Notes under the pieces: generated by a model | Databases searched by the model: none | The model's input: the letters and a program-made list of their open reading frames with translations, nothing else | Told to the model about the DNA's origin: nothing | Shown: in pieces, positions 7,579 to 16,246 of the stretch | Position numbering within the stretch: the first letter of the stretch is position 1 | Layout: each line of letters opens with the position of its first letter | Position numbers and translations under genes: made by a program | NCBI RefSeq assembly: GCF_036898825.1 | Contig: NZ_JARUND010000001.1 | Location: forward strand, 620,001 to 684,000 | Length of the DNA stretch: 64,000 nt | Source of the DNA: Streptomyces sp. B21-083 | GTDB lineage: Bacteria > Actinomycetota > Actinomycetes > Streptomycetales > Streptomycetaceae | Direction: 5' to 3'

Positions 7579-8562
7579 CTACCAGCGGCTCTCCACCTGG
7601 GCCTTGATCCGGCGGTCGTAGAGGTCCTGGATCGCGGTGAGCGTCTCCTGCGACAGCGGCGGCAGGGCGGCGGCCGCCGCGTTGGCGCGGGCCTGCTCGG
7701 CCGAGCGGGCGCCCGGGATCACCGTGGTCACGCCGGGCTGCTGGAGGATCCAGCGCAGCGCCAGCTGCGCCGGGGTGTACCCCTCCGGGGCCAGGGCGGA
7801 GAACTCGGCCGCCGCCTCGACGCCGGTGGCGTAGTCGACACCGGAGAAGGTCTCGCCCTGGTCGAAGGCCTCGCCGTGGCGGTTGTACGTGCGGTGGTCG
7901 TTCTCGGGGAACACCGTGTCCTTGGTGTACTTGCCCGACAGCAGGCCCGAGGCGAGCGGGACCCGGGCGATGATGCCGACGCCCGCCTTCGCGGCAGCCG
8001 GGAGCACCTCGGCGAGGGGCTTCATACGGAACGCGTTGAGGATGATCTGCACGCTGGTCACGCCCGGGCGGGCGATCGCGGTGAGCGCTTCCTCGCAGGT
8101 CTCGACGCTGACGCCGTAGCGCGCGACACGCCCCTCGTCGACGAGGGTGTCCAGGGCGTCGAAGACCTCGCCGGAGGAGTAGACCGGGGTCGGCGGGCAG
8201 TGCAGCTGGACCAGTTCGATCCGGTCGACGCCGAGGTTGCGCCGCGAACGGTCGTTCCAGGCACGGAAGTTGTCGAGGACGTAGTTCTCCGGGAGCTGGT
8301 CGAGGCGACGGCCCATCTTGGTCGCGACCAGTACGTCCAGCTCGGGCCTGCCGCGCAGGAAGGCGGCGATCGTCTGCTCGCTGCGCCCGTCGCCGTACAC
8401 GTCGGCGGTGTCGAAGAAGGTCACCCCCGACTCGACCGCCGCGTCCAGCACCGCGAGGGCGTCCTTGTCCTCCACGTCGCCCCAGTCGGCGCCCAGCTGC
8501 CACGTTCCGAGGCCGATGACCGACGCCCGCTGACCCGACCTACCGATTACACGCTCGTCCAT
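7579..8562 (-). CDS. Aldo/keto reductase
   Basis: 327 residues, the usual length of the family that reduces aldehydes and ketones with NADPH in a TIM barrel. The catalytic tetrad is visible: D51 and Y56 in FFDTADVYGDGRSE, K82 in VATKMGRR and H121 in ELVQLHCPP. The NADP-binding end is present as VTTVIPGARSAEQARAN. The sequence is of the YajO/Tas or perakine-reductase-like class; the substrate cannot be predicted. It is divergent from the cholesterol oxidase gene (116-nt gap containing a short inverted repeat), which suggests but does not prove linked regulation. Confidence 0.88.
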   Translation of the reverse strand: MDERVIGRSGQRASVIGLGTWQLGADWGDVEDKDALAVLDAAVESGVTFFDTADVYGDGRSEQTIAAFLRGRPELDVLVATKMGRRLDQLPENYVLDNFRAWNDRSRRNLGVDRIELVQLHCPPTPVYSSGEVFDALDTLVDEGRVARYGVSVETCEEALTAIARPGVTSVQIILNAFRMKPLAEVLPAAAKAGVGIIARVPLASGLLSGKYTKDTVFPENDHRTYNRHGEAFDQGETFSGVDYATGVEAAAEFSALAPEGYTPAQLALRWILQQPGVTTVIPGARSAEQARANAAAAALPPLSQETLTAIQDLYDRRIKAQVESRW

Positions 8563-8611
8563 GGCGTCAGTCTTACATCCGTCCGACCTGCCCGCTGACC
8601 AGGGCTACGTG

Positions 8612-8627
8612 TCACCCACACGGGTGA
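8612..8627. promoter_or_regulatory. Short inverted repeat between divergent oxidoreductase genes
   Basis: TCACCC-ACAC-GGGTGA is a perfect 6-bp inverted repeat lying 50 nt upstream of the aldo/keto reductase start and 51 nt upstream of the cholesterol oxidase start. Its central position suits a shared operator. The half site GGGTGA partly resembles the TetR/MFS operator near 12.5 kb. Support is weak because arms of this length arise by chance in GC-rich DNA. Confidence 0.3.
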
Positions 8628-8678
8628 ATCGATGAACGCGGCAACTAATTCGCGTCCGTCACCCTTTAGCGTGACCTG

Positions 8679-10376
8679 ATGGCTGATCACTTGGCACGCC
8701 GCGGTTTCCTGCTCGGCGCGGCCTCCCTCGCCCTCGTGGCGATCGCCGCGGACCCGGCCGTCGCCGCCGCCGAGCTTCCCGACTTCCCGGCGGACGTCAC
8801 GCCCTACCGCTCCGGCTACCGCAACTGGGTCGGCGAGATCACCGCCGACGGACTGTGGGCCTGCGCGCCGGCCGACCCCGGCCAGGTGGCCGATGTCGTC
8901 AACTGGGCCTGGCGGCACGGCTGGACGGTTCGCGCCCGGGGTTCCGCGCACGGCTGGTCGCCCCTGACGATCACCGCCGGTACGGAGTCCGGCGCGCCCG
9001 TGCTGATCGTCGACACCGCTCCGCATCTCACCGGCCTCGCCCTGGAGTCCACCGGCCCGGCCGCCGTGCGCGCCGGCACCGGTGTCACCCTGGAGGCCCT
9101 CCTCACCTACCTGGAGCGGCACGGACTCGGGGTCACCGCCGCGCCCGCGCCCGGCGACCTCACGCTGGGCGGCGCGCTGGCCGTCGACGCGCACGGCACC
9201 GCCGTACCGGCCACCGGCGAGACCCGGCTGCCCGGTCACACGTACGGCTCGCTCAGCAACCTCGTGCTGTCGCTGACGGCGGTCGTGTGGGACGAGGGCT
9301 CCGGCGCCTACGTCCTGCGGACGTTCCACCGCGACGAGGCGGACTGCGCGGCGCTCCTCACCCATCTCGGCCGGTCCCTGGTCGTCGAGGTCGTCCTGCG
9401 GGTGGGGGCGAACAGCAACCTTCGCTGTGTCAGCCGTACGGACATCCCGGCGGCCGAGCTGTTCGCGGCGCCCGGCAGCGGTTCCGGCGGCCGGACCTTC
9501 GCGAGTTTCCTGGACGAGGCCGGGCGGGTCGAGACGATCTGGTTCGCCTTCACCGAGTCCCCCTGGCTGAAGGTGTGGAGCGTCGCGCCGGCCAAGCCGC
9601 TGACCTCGCGGCGCGTGTCCTCGCCGTACAACTACCCGTTCTCCGACAACGTCCCGACCCTGGTGGCCGATCTCGTCGGGCGGATCCTCTCCGACGGGGC
9701 CTGGTATCTCGCGCCGGTGCTCGGCAACGCGCAGCTGGACGTGGCCTCGCTCGGGCTCGTGACGACGCTGTCGGCGGACCTCTGGGGGCCGTCGAAGAAC
9801 ACGCTGCTGTATGTCAGGCCGACGACTCTGCGGGTCACCGCCAACGGGTACGCGGTGCTGACCAGCCGGGCGCAGGTGCAGCGTGTCATCGCGGAGTTCA
9901 CCGCGTTCTACCGGGAACGCCTGGCCGCGTACGCCGCGTCGGGCCGTTTCCCGGTCAACGGCACCGTCGAGATCCGCGCCACCGGCCTCGACCGCCCGGG
10001 CGACTCCGGCTCGGCCGGCGCCCACGCCCCGCTGCTGTCCGCGCTGCGGCCGGTCGACGGGCGTCCCGAGTGGGACACCGCCGTCTGGCTGGACGTACTG
10101 ACGCTGCCAGGGACGCCGTACGCGGAGGAGTTCTTCCGCGAGCTCGAACAGTTCCTGATCGCGACGTACGACGGCGGGCACGCGCTGACCCGGGTCGAGT
10201 GGTCCAAGGGCTGGGCGTACACGGACTCGGCCGGGTGGAGCGACGAGGAGGTCATCGGCACGGCGGTGCCGGCCTCCTACGGAGACGCCGTGTGGCAGGA
10301 GGCGGTCGGCACCCTGGACCGGCTCGACCCGCACGGCGTGTTCGGCAACGCGTTCCTCGACCGGTTGCTGCGCTGA
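8679..10376 (+). CDS. Secreted type II cholesterol oxidase (VAO-family, covalent FAD)
   Basis: 565 residues with a Tat signal (ARRGFLLGAASLALVAIAA). It oxidises a 3-beta-hydroxysteroid to the 3-keto steroid with O2, giving H2O2. The FAD-binding domain of the vanillyl-alcohol-oxidase fold carries RGSAHGWSPL; H91 matches the histidine that binds FAD covalently in the Brevibacterium type II enzyme. E431 and R433 in TVEIRATGLD match the family's catalytic Glu/Arg pair. Length and domain order (FAD_binding_4 then cholesterol-oxidase substrate-binding domain) are normal. This is unrelated in fold to the better-known Streptomyces type I (GMC) enzyme. It stands alone, with no cytochrome P450 partner nearby. 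A related hydroxysteroid or other secondary alcohol could be the real substrate. Confidence 0.85.
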   Translation: MADHLARRGFLLGAASLALVAIAADPAVAAAELPDFPADVTPYRSGYRNWVGEITADGLWACAPADPGQVADVVNWAWRHGWTVRARGSAHGWSPLTITAGTESGAPVLIVDTAPHLTGLALESTGPAAVRAGTGVTLEALLTYLERHGLGVTAAPAPGDLTLGGALAVDAHGTAVPATGETRLPGHTYGSLSNLVLSLTAVVWDEGSGAYVLRTFHRDEADCAALLTHLGRSLVVEVVLRVGANSNLRCVSRTDIPAAELFAAPGSGSGGRTFASFLDEAGRVETIWFAFTESPWLKVWSVAPAKPLTSRRVSSPYNYPFSDNVPTLVADLVGRILSDGAWYLAPVLGNAQLDVASLGLVTTLSADLWGPSKNTLLYVRPTTLRVTANGYAVLTSRAQVQRVIAEFTAFYRERLAAYAASGRFPVNGTVEIRATGLDRPGDSGSAGAHAPLLSALRPVDGRPEWDTAVWLDVLTLPGTPYAEEFFRELEQFLIATYDGGHALTRVEWSKGWAYTDSAGWSDEEVIGTAVPASYGDAVWQEAVGTLDRLDPHGVFGNAFLDRLLR

Positions 10377-10383
10377 CGTCCCG

Positions 10384-10986
10384 TCAGGGGGTGAGCAGGG
10401 CCTGCACGGTGGGGGCGTACCGGTCCACGATGTCGTCGATCGCCGCCTCCCGGAGGTGCGTGCCGCGGGCGATGCCGTACATGACGCCCAGGCCGAGCAG
10501 GGTGGCGACGGCCAGTTCGGCGCGCAGGCCCGGGTCGGGGCCGGTGAGGCGGCCGGCGAGGCGGTCGCTCACCTGGGTGCGGAAGTTGGCGCGCATGATG
10601 TCGCCCCGGTCGCCCTGGACGGGGGCGAACACGATCCGCAGGACGGGGTCGGCGCCGCGCTCGGTCTGGCCGGTGAGGAGATGGCGGACCATATGGCGGC
10701 CGAGTTCGTCCAGGGTCGCGTCGAGGAGAGCGTCTGCGTCCTGGTCGAAGGACATGACGCGGGCGAAGAGGGCGTCCTTGTTGCCGAAGTACTTCAGGAT
10801 CAACGGCGGGCTGACACCGGCGCGTTCGGCGACCGCCTTGAGGGTGATGTCCGCCTGGGCGTGGCGGGCGAGGAGGTAACGGGCGGCGCGCAGGATGGCG
10901 TCCTTCGTCTGCTCCGCGTCCCGGCGCGGAGCAGAGGCCGGGATGGGCCCGGGGTCGGTCGTCGGTGGTGTGGGCACGGCACTCAT
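10384..10986 (-). CDS. TetR family transcriptional repressor of the MFS pump
   Basis: 200 residues. The N-terminal TetR helix-turn-helix is clear (ITLKAVAERAGVSPPLILKY then FGNKDALFARVM, about residues 46-80), followed by a helical ligand-binding domain of normal size. The start at 10986 overlaps the stop of the MFS gene by ATGA, so it is the second gene of that operon and would autoregulate. Its most likely target is the pair of palindromes at 12505-12545 in front of the MFS gene. An apparent long upstream extension of this frame runs through the MFS gene in another frame and is an artefact. Confidence 0.88.
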   Translation of the reverse strand: MSAVPTPPTTDPGPIPASAPRRDAEQTKDAILRAARYLLARHAQADITLKAVAERAGVSPPLILKYFGNKDALFARVMSFDQDADALLDATLDELGRHMVRHLLTGQTERGADPVLRIVFAPVQGDRGDIMRANFRTQVSDRLAGRLTGPDPGLRAELAVATLLGLGVMYGIARGTHLREAAIDDIVDRYAPTVQALLTP

Positions 10987-12464
10987 GCTCCCTCCAACGC
11001 CCCGTCCCGCGCTCCCGGCGCGCGGCCACGGGCGCGCGGAGTGCCGCCGGAGACCCGGTCGCCGGGGATGGTGAGGGCCGCCGTGCAGGCCAGCAGGGCG
11101 ACTACGCCCGCCGTCCCGAAGGCCAGCTGGTAGCCGTGCAGGGTGGGCACCGGGACACCGGCGACCAGGCTGGTGTGGCGTACCAGCACGGCGACGACGA
11201 CGGCGCTGCACATGGCCTGGCCGACCGTGCGCATCAGGACGTTGACCCCGTTGGCGGAGGCGGTCTGACCGGGCGGCACGGCCCCCAGGATCAGCATGGG
11301 CAGCGCCGAGTAGGCGAAGGTGGTGCCCATGCCGACGACCGCGGCACCCACCATGATCATCCACAGGTCGCGGCTGTCCGCGATGCGCACCACATAGCCG
11401 AGCGCGATGACCGCCGTGCCGATGGCCAGGGTGACGCGCGGTCCGTACCGTGCCGAGAGGCGGGCCGAGACGGGCGAGAACACCAGCATGACGATGCCGC
11501 CGGGCAGCAGGACGAGGCCCGTCTGGACGATGGACAGGTCGAGCCCGTACCCGGTGGCCTCGGGCGCCTGGACCAGCTGGGCCGTCACCAGGGAGTTGGA
11601 GTAGAAGGCGAACCCGGTCAGCAGGGCGGCGACATGGGACAGGCCGACCCGGGGCCGGGAGACCAGCCGCAGGTCCACCAGGGGCTGCGGGGTGCGCAGT
11701 TGATGCCACCACCACAGGCCGAGCGCCGTGACGGCGCCGAGGAACAGTCCCAGGACGCGCGCGCTGCCCCACCCCCACGCGCCGCCCTCGACGATACCGA
11801 GGAGCAGACACACCAACCCGGCGGCCAGCCCCAGCGCGCCCACGACATCGAAGCGCCCCGGCTCACGGACGGGCGACTCGCGCACCGCCCACCACACCGC
11901 TGTCACGCCCACCGTGCCGAGGCCCGCGGTCGCCCAGAACATGACGTGCCAGTTCGCGTACTGGACGATCAGCGCGGCGAGCGGCAGCCCGAGGGCGGCG
12001 CCGATGCCGACGGTGGAGCTCATCAGGGCGACCGCGCTTCCGGTGCGCTCGGGCGGCAGTTCGTCGCGCAGGATGCTGATCGACAGAGGGACGACGGCGG
12101 ACGCGGCGCCCTGCAGAGCGCGGGCCGTGATGAGTACGCCGATGTCGGAGGACAGGGCGCACATGACCGAGCCGATGACCATCAGCCCCAGGGCCGCGAT
12201 CAGTACCCTGCGTTTGCCGTACATGTCGCCGGCGCGGCCGAGCACCGGGGTGAGAACGGCGCCGGACAGGAGGGTCGCGGTCACCATCCAGGAGACCGCG
12301 CCGGGTGAGGCTCCCGTCAGCCGGGGCAGGTCGGGCAGCAGTGGGATGACCACGGTCTGCATGACCGCCATGAGCATCCCGCCGAACGCCAGCGCCGGAA
12401 CGGTCATCCGGTCGCGCAGGCGGTGCGCGGCCGGCGGGTCGGGTATCGGGACAGGCTGCTCCAT
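10983..12464 (-). CDS. MFS drug efflux transporter, 14-helix (DHA2) type
   Basis: 493 residues with about 14 hydrophobic segments. Motif A is present as GRAGDMYGKRR after the second helix, and the antiporter motif region as ALQGAASAVVPLSISILRDE. These are signs of proton-driven multidrug exporters of the EmrB/QacA (DHA2) group. The start at 12464 follows GGAG (in CTGGAGTACCG); frames extending further upstream cross the operator and are rejected. It is co-transcribed with its TetR gene (ATGA overlap) and preceded by a strong palindromic operator. A natural product or toxic compound made or met by the host is the likely substrate. Confidence 0.87.
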   Translation of the reverse strand: MEQPVPIPDPPAAHRLRDRMTVPALAFGGMLMAVMQTVVIPLLPDLPRLTGASPGAVSWMVTATLLSGAVLTPVLGRAGDMYGKRRVLIAALGLMVIGSVMCALSSDIGVLITARALQGAASAVVPLSISILRDELPPERTGSAVALMSSTVGIGAALGLPLAALIVQYANWHVMFWATAGLGTVGVTAVWWAVRESPVREPGRFDVVGALGLAAGLVCLLLGIVEGGAWGWGSARVLGLFLGAVTALGLWWWHQLRTPQPLVDLRLVSRPRVGLSHVAALLTGFAFYSNSLVTAQLVQAPEATGYGLDLSIVQTGLVLLPGGIVMLVFSPVSARLSARYGPRVTLAIGTAVIALGYVVRIADSRDLWMIMVGAAVVGMGTTFAYSALPMLILGAVPPGQTASANGVNVLMRTVGQAMCSAVVVAVLVRHTSLVAGVPVPTLHGYQLAFGTAGVVALLACTAALTIPGDRVSGGTPRARGRAPGARDGALEGA

Positions 12465-12504
12465 CGGTACTCCAGCGGCCGGCCGCTCTGCGCGACAAAA
12501 AAGA

Positions 12505-12545
12505 GGTGAATGGCAATTCACCATAGCGGTGAATTGCCATTCACC
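12505..12545. promoter_or_regulatory. Nested palindromic TetR operator of the MFS-tetR operon
   Basis: GGTGAATGGCAATTCACC (12505-12522) and its exact reverse complement (12528-12545) are separated by ATAGC. Each 18-bp half is itself a palindrome of the form GGTGAAT-N4-ATTCACC, so the site can hold two repressor dimers. It lies about 40-80 nt upstream of the MFS start, in the promoter region, and only 23 nt from the stop of the upstream monooxygenase gene. Confidence 0.8.
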
Positions 12546-12568
12546 CAACAACACCGGCCGTGACCTGG

Positions 12569-13822
12569 CTATCTGCCGGAGGCCTCGGCCTCTTCCCGGG
12601 TACGGGAGGCCAGTGCCCGTGACTGAGCGGTCCTGGCGAGCTTCGGGCCGAGCCACCGCTTGAACCGGCGCAGCGCTTCGAGGCGCCCCGCCGCCCGGTC
12701 GATGCCGTAGTACAGCTGGGGCGGCACATAGGGCAGCAGGGGTGAGTGGCGCTGGCCGAGCAGGGCGAACATGCGGGCCGGGGGCAGCCGGATGTAGCGA
12801 GGCAGGTTCTCGTACCACTGGGCGCTGTAGCGGGCGGCGCTCTGGATGGAGAGCAGTTCCGACGTGCGCCGCTCCTCGTAGGCGGTGAGGGCCGCGGGGA
12901 GGTCGGGGTGGGCGCGCAGGGCGTCGGCCAGGGCGATGGCGTCCTCCAGCGCGAGGGTGGTGCCGGCGCCGATGGAGTAGTGCGTGGTGTGGGCGGCGTC
13001 GCCGAGCAGGACGAGGTTGCCGCGGTGCCAGGTCCGGTTGGTGAGGGTGCGGAAGTTGAGCCACTGGGCGGCGCCGTCGGCGGCGGCGCGGCCGATCAGG
13101 GGGTGGCCGTCAAGCAGGTCGCCGAAGAGCTTCTCCAGCAGGGCCAGACCGTCGGCCTCGTTCGCCCGGTCGAGGCCGAGTCCGCTCCACGTCTCGGGGG
13201 CGCACTCGACGACGCAGGTGCTGTGGTCCTGGCTGTAGCCGTAGCCGTAGCACCAGATCCAGCCGTGCTCCGTCTCCTTGAAGTCGAACGTGAAGGCGTC
13301 GAACACCTTGGCGGTGCCGAGCCAGATGTACCGGTTGCGTCCGGCTCTCTGGTGGGCGCCGAAGTGTTCGGTGTGCTGTTCGCGCAGCGCGCTGTTGATG
13401 CCGTCGGCGGCCACGACGAGGTCTGCGCCGACCAGTGCCTCGTCGTCGGCGTCGGTGATCCCGTGCTCGAACTCCAGCCGTACGCCCAGTTGCCGGGCCC
13501 GGTCGGCGAGGATGTCGAGGAGCTTGTGGCGGCCGATGCCGAAGCCCTCGTCGCCCGGGTGCCTGGTCTCGCTGTCACCCACGCGGGCGACTCCGTCGTT
13601 CCAGGACACCGAGGCGTCGCCGATGGCCCGCGCGGACTCGGGGTCGTGCTCGTGGAGCTTGTCGAGCAGTCCGCGCCAGTAGGTGACGCCCCAGCCATAG
13701 GTCGAGCCCGCCGGGTCGCGCTCGTACACGGTGACCTCGTGGGACGGATCCCGCAGTTTCAACAGGATCGAGAGATACAGGCCGGCGGGCCCGCCTCCGA
13801 CACAGGCGACCTTCACACACAC
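12569..13822 (-). CDS. FAD-dependent aromatic monooxygenase (PHBH fold)
   Basis: 417 residues. The N-terminal Rossmann motif VACVGGGPAGLYLSILL binds FAD, and GDAAHTTHYSIGAGTTLALE near residue 285 is the second FAD/NADPH motif of class A flavoprotein hydroxylases. The short second Rossmann segment and lack of a long C-terminal domain resemble the N-terminal half of salicylyl-CoA 5-hydroxylases and related enzymes, so a CoA- or carrier-bound aromatic substrate is possible. The start is GTG 13822 (an alternative GTG is two codons later), after AGGGG. Its stop is just upstream of the MFS operator, but the separate promoter argues against a strict operon. Confidence 0.82.
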   Translation of the reverse strand: MCVKVACVGGGPAGLYLSILLKLRDPSHEVTVYERDPAGSTYGWGVTYWRGLLDKLHEHDPESARAIGDASVSWNDGVARVGDSETRHPGDEGFGIGRHKLLDILADRARQLGVRLEFEHGITDADDEALVGADLVVAADGINSALREQHTEHFGAHQRAGRNRYIWLGTAKVFDAFTFDFKETEHGWIWCYGYGYSQDHSTCVVECAPETWSGLGLDRANEADGLALLEKLFGDLLDGHPLIGRAAADGAAQWLNFRTLTNRTWHRGNLVLLGDAAHTTHYSIGAGTTLALEDAIALADALRAHPDLPAALTAYEERRTSELLSIQSAARYSAQWYENLPRYIRLPPARMFALLGQRHSPLLPYVPPQLYYGIDRAAGRLEALRRFKRWLGPKLARTAQSRALASRTREEAEASGR

Positions 13823-13934
13823 CCCTAGCGATTACGGAAGGTGGTCAGTTCGCGTCGGAGAGTAGCAGGGTGCGAGCGCGCCGAAACGCCGTCGACCGGT
13901 CGTCCGGCGACGTGAGGGTTGACGCCGGGTGCGC

Positions 13935-14654
13935 TCAGACGTCGGCCGTACGGCACTCCGGGTGACCCCAGCCCTGGGCGTTCTTGGCGATGGTCTCGCC
14001 GGCCGCGTAGGACTTTCCGCAGAGGCAGCGACCGGGGAACTTGGCCTTGAGGGTGCGGCCGCCGCTGCCCGAGTTGCCGCTTCGCGGCCGGGCCGACTTC
14101 GTCCCGGACTCGCTGGACGACTTCGTGCCGGACGACTTCGTGGCCGTGGAACGCGGGGTGTCGGGCGAGGCCGGAGGCCGGGGGGAGCCGAGGTCGCTGC
14201 CGGCCGGCTGCTGCACGATCGCGGCCTGACTGGCGGCGCGGTCGGCGAAGTCGTTGAGCTTGTCGCCGTCGACCTGGTGGGCGGGTACGTAACGGAACTC
14301 GACCGAGCGGCCGTCGAGCAGTTCGTCGATACGGGCGACGAGTTCCTGGTTGGCCACCGGCTTGCCGGCGGCCGTCTTCCAGCCCTTGCGCTTCCAGCCG
14401 GGCAGCCAGGTGGTGACGGCCTTCATCGCGTACTGGGAGTCCATCCGGATCTCCAGCGGTACGTCCGGCGCGACAGCCGTCAACAGGCGTTCCAGCGCGG
14501 TGAGTTCGGCGACGTTGTTGGTGGCCCGGCCGAGCGGCCCGGCCTCCCAGCGATCGGGGTTCTCCGAGCCGTCGGCCACCACCCAGGCCCAGCCCGCAGG
14601 TCCCGGATTTCCCTTCGAAGCCCCGTCGCACGCGGCCACCACACGTTCACGCAT
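13935..14654 (-). CDS. rnhA: Ribonuclease HI with a C-terminal CxC...HxxC tail
   Basis: 239 residues. The N-terminal 145 residues form RNase HI, which cuts RNA in RNA:DNA hybrids; the four metal-binding acids are D10 (AACDGASKGNPG), E50 (NNVAELTAL), D72 (RMDSQYAM) and D135 (LNDFADRAA), almost the E. coli numbering. A Ser/Thr/Lys-rich linker (about 150-205) follows, then a short tail with C210, C212, H231 and C234 (GRCLCGKSY...GWGHPEC) that looks like a zinc-binding knuckle. Most bacterial RNase HI enzymes lack this tail. The start at 14654 is preferred; an ATG four codons earlier is also possible. Confidence 0.88.
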   Translation of the reverse strand: MRERVVAACDGASKGNPGPAGWAWVVADGSENPDRWEAGPLGRATNNVAELTALERLLTAVAPDVPLEIRMDSQYAMKAVTTWLPGWKRKGWKTAAGKPVANQELVARIDELLDGRSVEFRYVPAHQVDGDKLNDFADRAASQAAIVQQPAGSDLGSPRPPASPDTPRSTATKSSGTKSSSESGTKSARPRSGNSGSGGRTLKAKFPGRCLCGKSYAAGETIAKNAQGWGHPECRTADV

Positions 14655-14709
14655 GCGCTCGATCATGCCATGCGTGCGACGGGCTCCCGGCCCTCGTGGG
14701 CTGCCTCGC

Positions 14710-15510
14710 TCAGCCCACGTCCACCGACTTGGGCAGCTCGCCCGCCGTCGTCGTGACGTCGATGACGGAGAAGTTGGCGCCCTGCGGATCACTCAGGGCG
14801 GCGAACCTGCCGAACGGTGTGTCCATGGGCCCGAAGCGCAGCACGGCGCCGAGCTTCGTGGCCGTGGCGACGGCGTCGTCACAGTTGCCGACGCTGAAGT
14901 ACACGTTGATGTAGGGCGGCATCTCGGGCGGGAAGTCGTCCGTCATCCGCATCCGGCCCAGCACGGTGGCGTCGCCCAGGTTGTACATACGGAAGTCGAC
15001 GGCGTCGTCCTGCATCTGCTTGGCCGAGTAGCTGAAGACGTCCTGGAAGAAGGTGTCCGACTTCTCGGCCTCGCGCGTGAAGACCTCGGCCCAGCAGTAG
15101 GCGCCGGGCTGGTCCGGTCCCGCTTCGAAGCCCTCGTGGGTACCGCCCTGCCAGACGCCGAAGACGACACCGCTGGGGTCGCGGGCCAGGCACATGGTGC
15201 CGAACTCACCCACCTGCATCGGCTCCATCAGCAGCTCGCCGCCGTTGTCACGGATCCTCGAGGCGGTGGCGGCGGCGTCCGGTGAGGCCAGGTACAGGCA
15301 CCACGCCGACTGCCCCTCCTGGCCGGGCATGGGCGGGACGACCGCGGCGACGGCCTTGCCGTCGGCGTACGCCTGCGTGTAGTTGCCGTACTCCGACGAC
15401 GACTCGCCGAACGTCCACCCCAGCACCTCGCCGTAGAAGCTCTTGGCTCCCTCGACGTCGCTGAACATCGCGTCGGCCCAACAGGGGGTTCCCTCAGGTT
15501 GCACGGCCAT
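14710..15510 (-). CDS. VOC family protein, two glyoxalase-like domains
   Basis: 266 residues with two vicinal-oxygen-chelate modules (about 1-130 and 135-260): CWADAMFSDVEGAKSFYGEVLGW opens the first and YCWAEVFTREAEKSDTFFQDVF the second. The PEGTPCW start and ARDPSGVVFGVWQ are typical of actinobacterial paired VOC proteins, some of which act as resistance or hydrolase-like proteins. Substrate and metal use cannot be read from the sequence. ATG 15510 follows GAGAGG; longer frames upstream have no ribosome-binding site. It is separated from rnhA by 55 nt on the same strand. Confidence 0.8.
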   Translation of the reverse strand: MAVQPEGTPCWADAMFSDVEGAKSFYGEVLGWTFGESSSEYGNYTQAYADGKAVAAVVPPMPGQEGQSAWCLYLASPDAAATASRIRDNGGELLMEPMQVGEFGTMCLARDPSGVVFGVWQGGTHEGFEAGPDQPGAYCWAEVFTREAEKSDTFFQDVFSYSAKQMQDDAVDFRMYNLGDATVLGRMRMTDDFPPEMPPYINVYFSVGNCDDAVATATKLGAVLRFGPMDTPFGRFAALSDPQGANFSVIDVTTTAGELPKSVDVG

Positions 15511-15757
15511 GGCTGCGGCCTCTCCGGTCTCGTCGAACTCGCGGGTTGTCCGGATCCTCACGCTAGTCAGGCTTCGTCCGGGCCGCGCGCCGAACGCTCC
15601 GCGCTGTTACAGACCGGCGAGCCGGGGCACCTGTCCTCGCCCGTGCGGCTCTCCTCCAGCCGCTGAAGCCCAGGGCGCGGCAGCAACCCGCAACTGCGGT
15701 CTGATAATTTCATCGGCGCTCGTCTCCTTGGCCCCTCCCCTACCTCCAGGTGTCCAG

Positions 15758-16159
15758 ATGTCCGCTGCACGGGTGCGACGCCGCCTCGCGGCGCGGCATG
15801 CCCGCGGCGGCCTTCCGCACCTGCTGGGCGGCGTCGTCGTCCTCGTACTCGCCCTCGCGACGTTCGCGTTCACCTGCGCGGGGTCCCTGCCCTCGCCGGA
15901 CGCCGGGACCTCGCGGTCGGCGTCCGCGCACGTCGTGCACATCGCCGACCGGGACCCCTGCCAGGAGGGTCCGCACCACAGCTGTCACGCGCCCGGGCAG
16001 CACGGCGTACTCAACCACGCCCCCTTTGTCGGCGCGGACCGGGCCGCCGCGCTGGACCAGCCGAGCACGGACCCCGCCCGGCTACCACTCGGCCCGTCGC
16101 GGGTCCCGGGCGCCGCCCGCCCTCCCGACCTCCACGAACTGCAGCTGCTCCGGGTCTAG
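15758..16159 (+). CDS. Small single-pass membrane protein next to DUF3105 gene, unknown function
   Basis: 133 residues: basic N-terminus, one hydrophobic segment (LLGGVVVLVLALATFAFTCA, about residues 25-45), then an extracytoplasmic Ser/His/Pro-rich tail. The tail contains DRDPCQEGPHHSCHAPGQHG, two cysteines among four histidines, which could bind metal or form a disulfide. The family is not recognised. It ends 88 nt before the DUF3105 start with no visible terminator between, so the two may be one operon in the cell envelope. The ribosome-binding site is weak. Confidence 0.5.
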   Translation: MSAARVRRRLAARHARGGLPHLLGGVVVLVLALATFAFTCAGSLPSPDAGTSRSASAHVVHIADRDPCQEGPHHSCHAPGQHGVLNHAPFVGADRAAALDQPSTDPARLPLGPSRVPGAARPPDLHELQLLRV

Positions 16160-16246
16160 ACCGTGGCCGACCCACTCAGCCACGACCATCACCCCAGCTT
16201 GCAGCGCCGTGCCCGGAGACAGGCACGGCACGGAGAAGGACATCCC

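Noticed and set aside
12465..13064. Extension of the MFS gene by 200 residues upstream
   Set aside because: The frame crosses the TetR operator and the FAD monooxygenase gene; the start at 12464 begins exactly at the expected MFS N-terminus.
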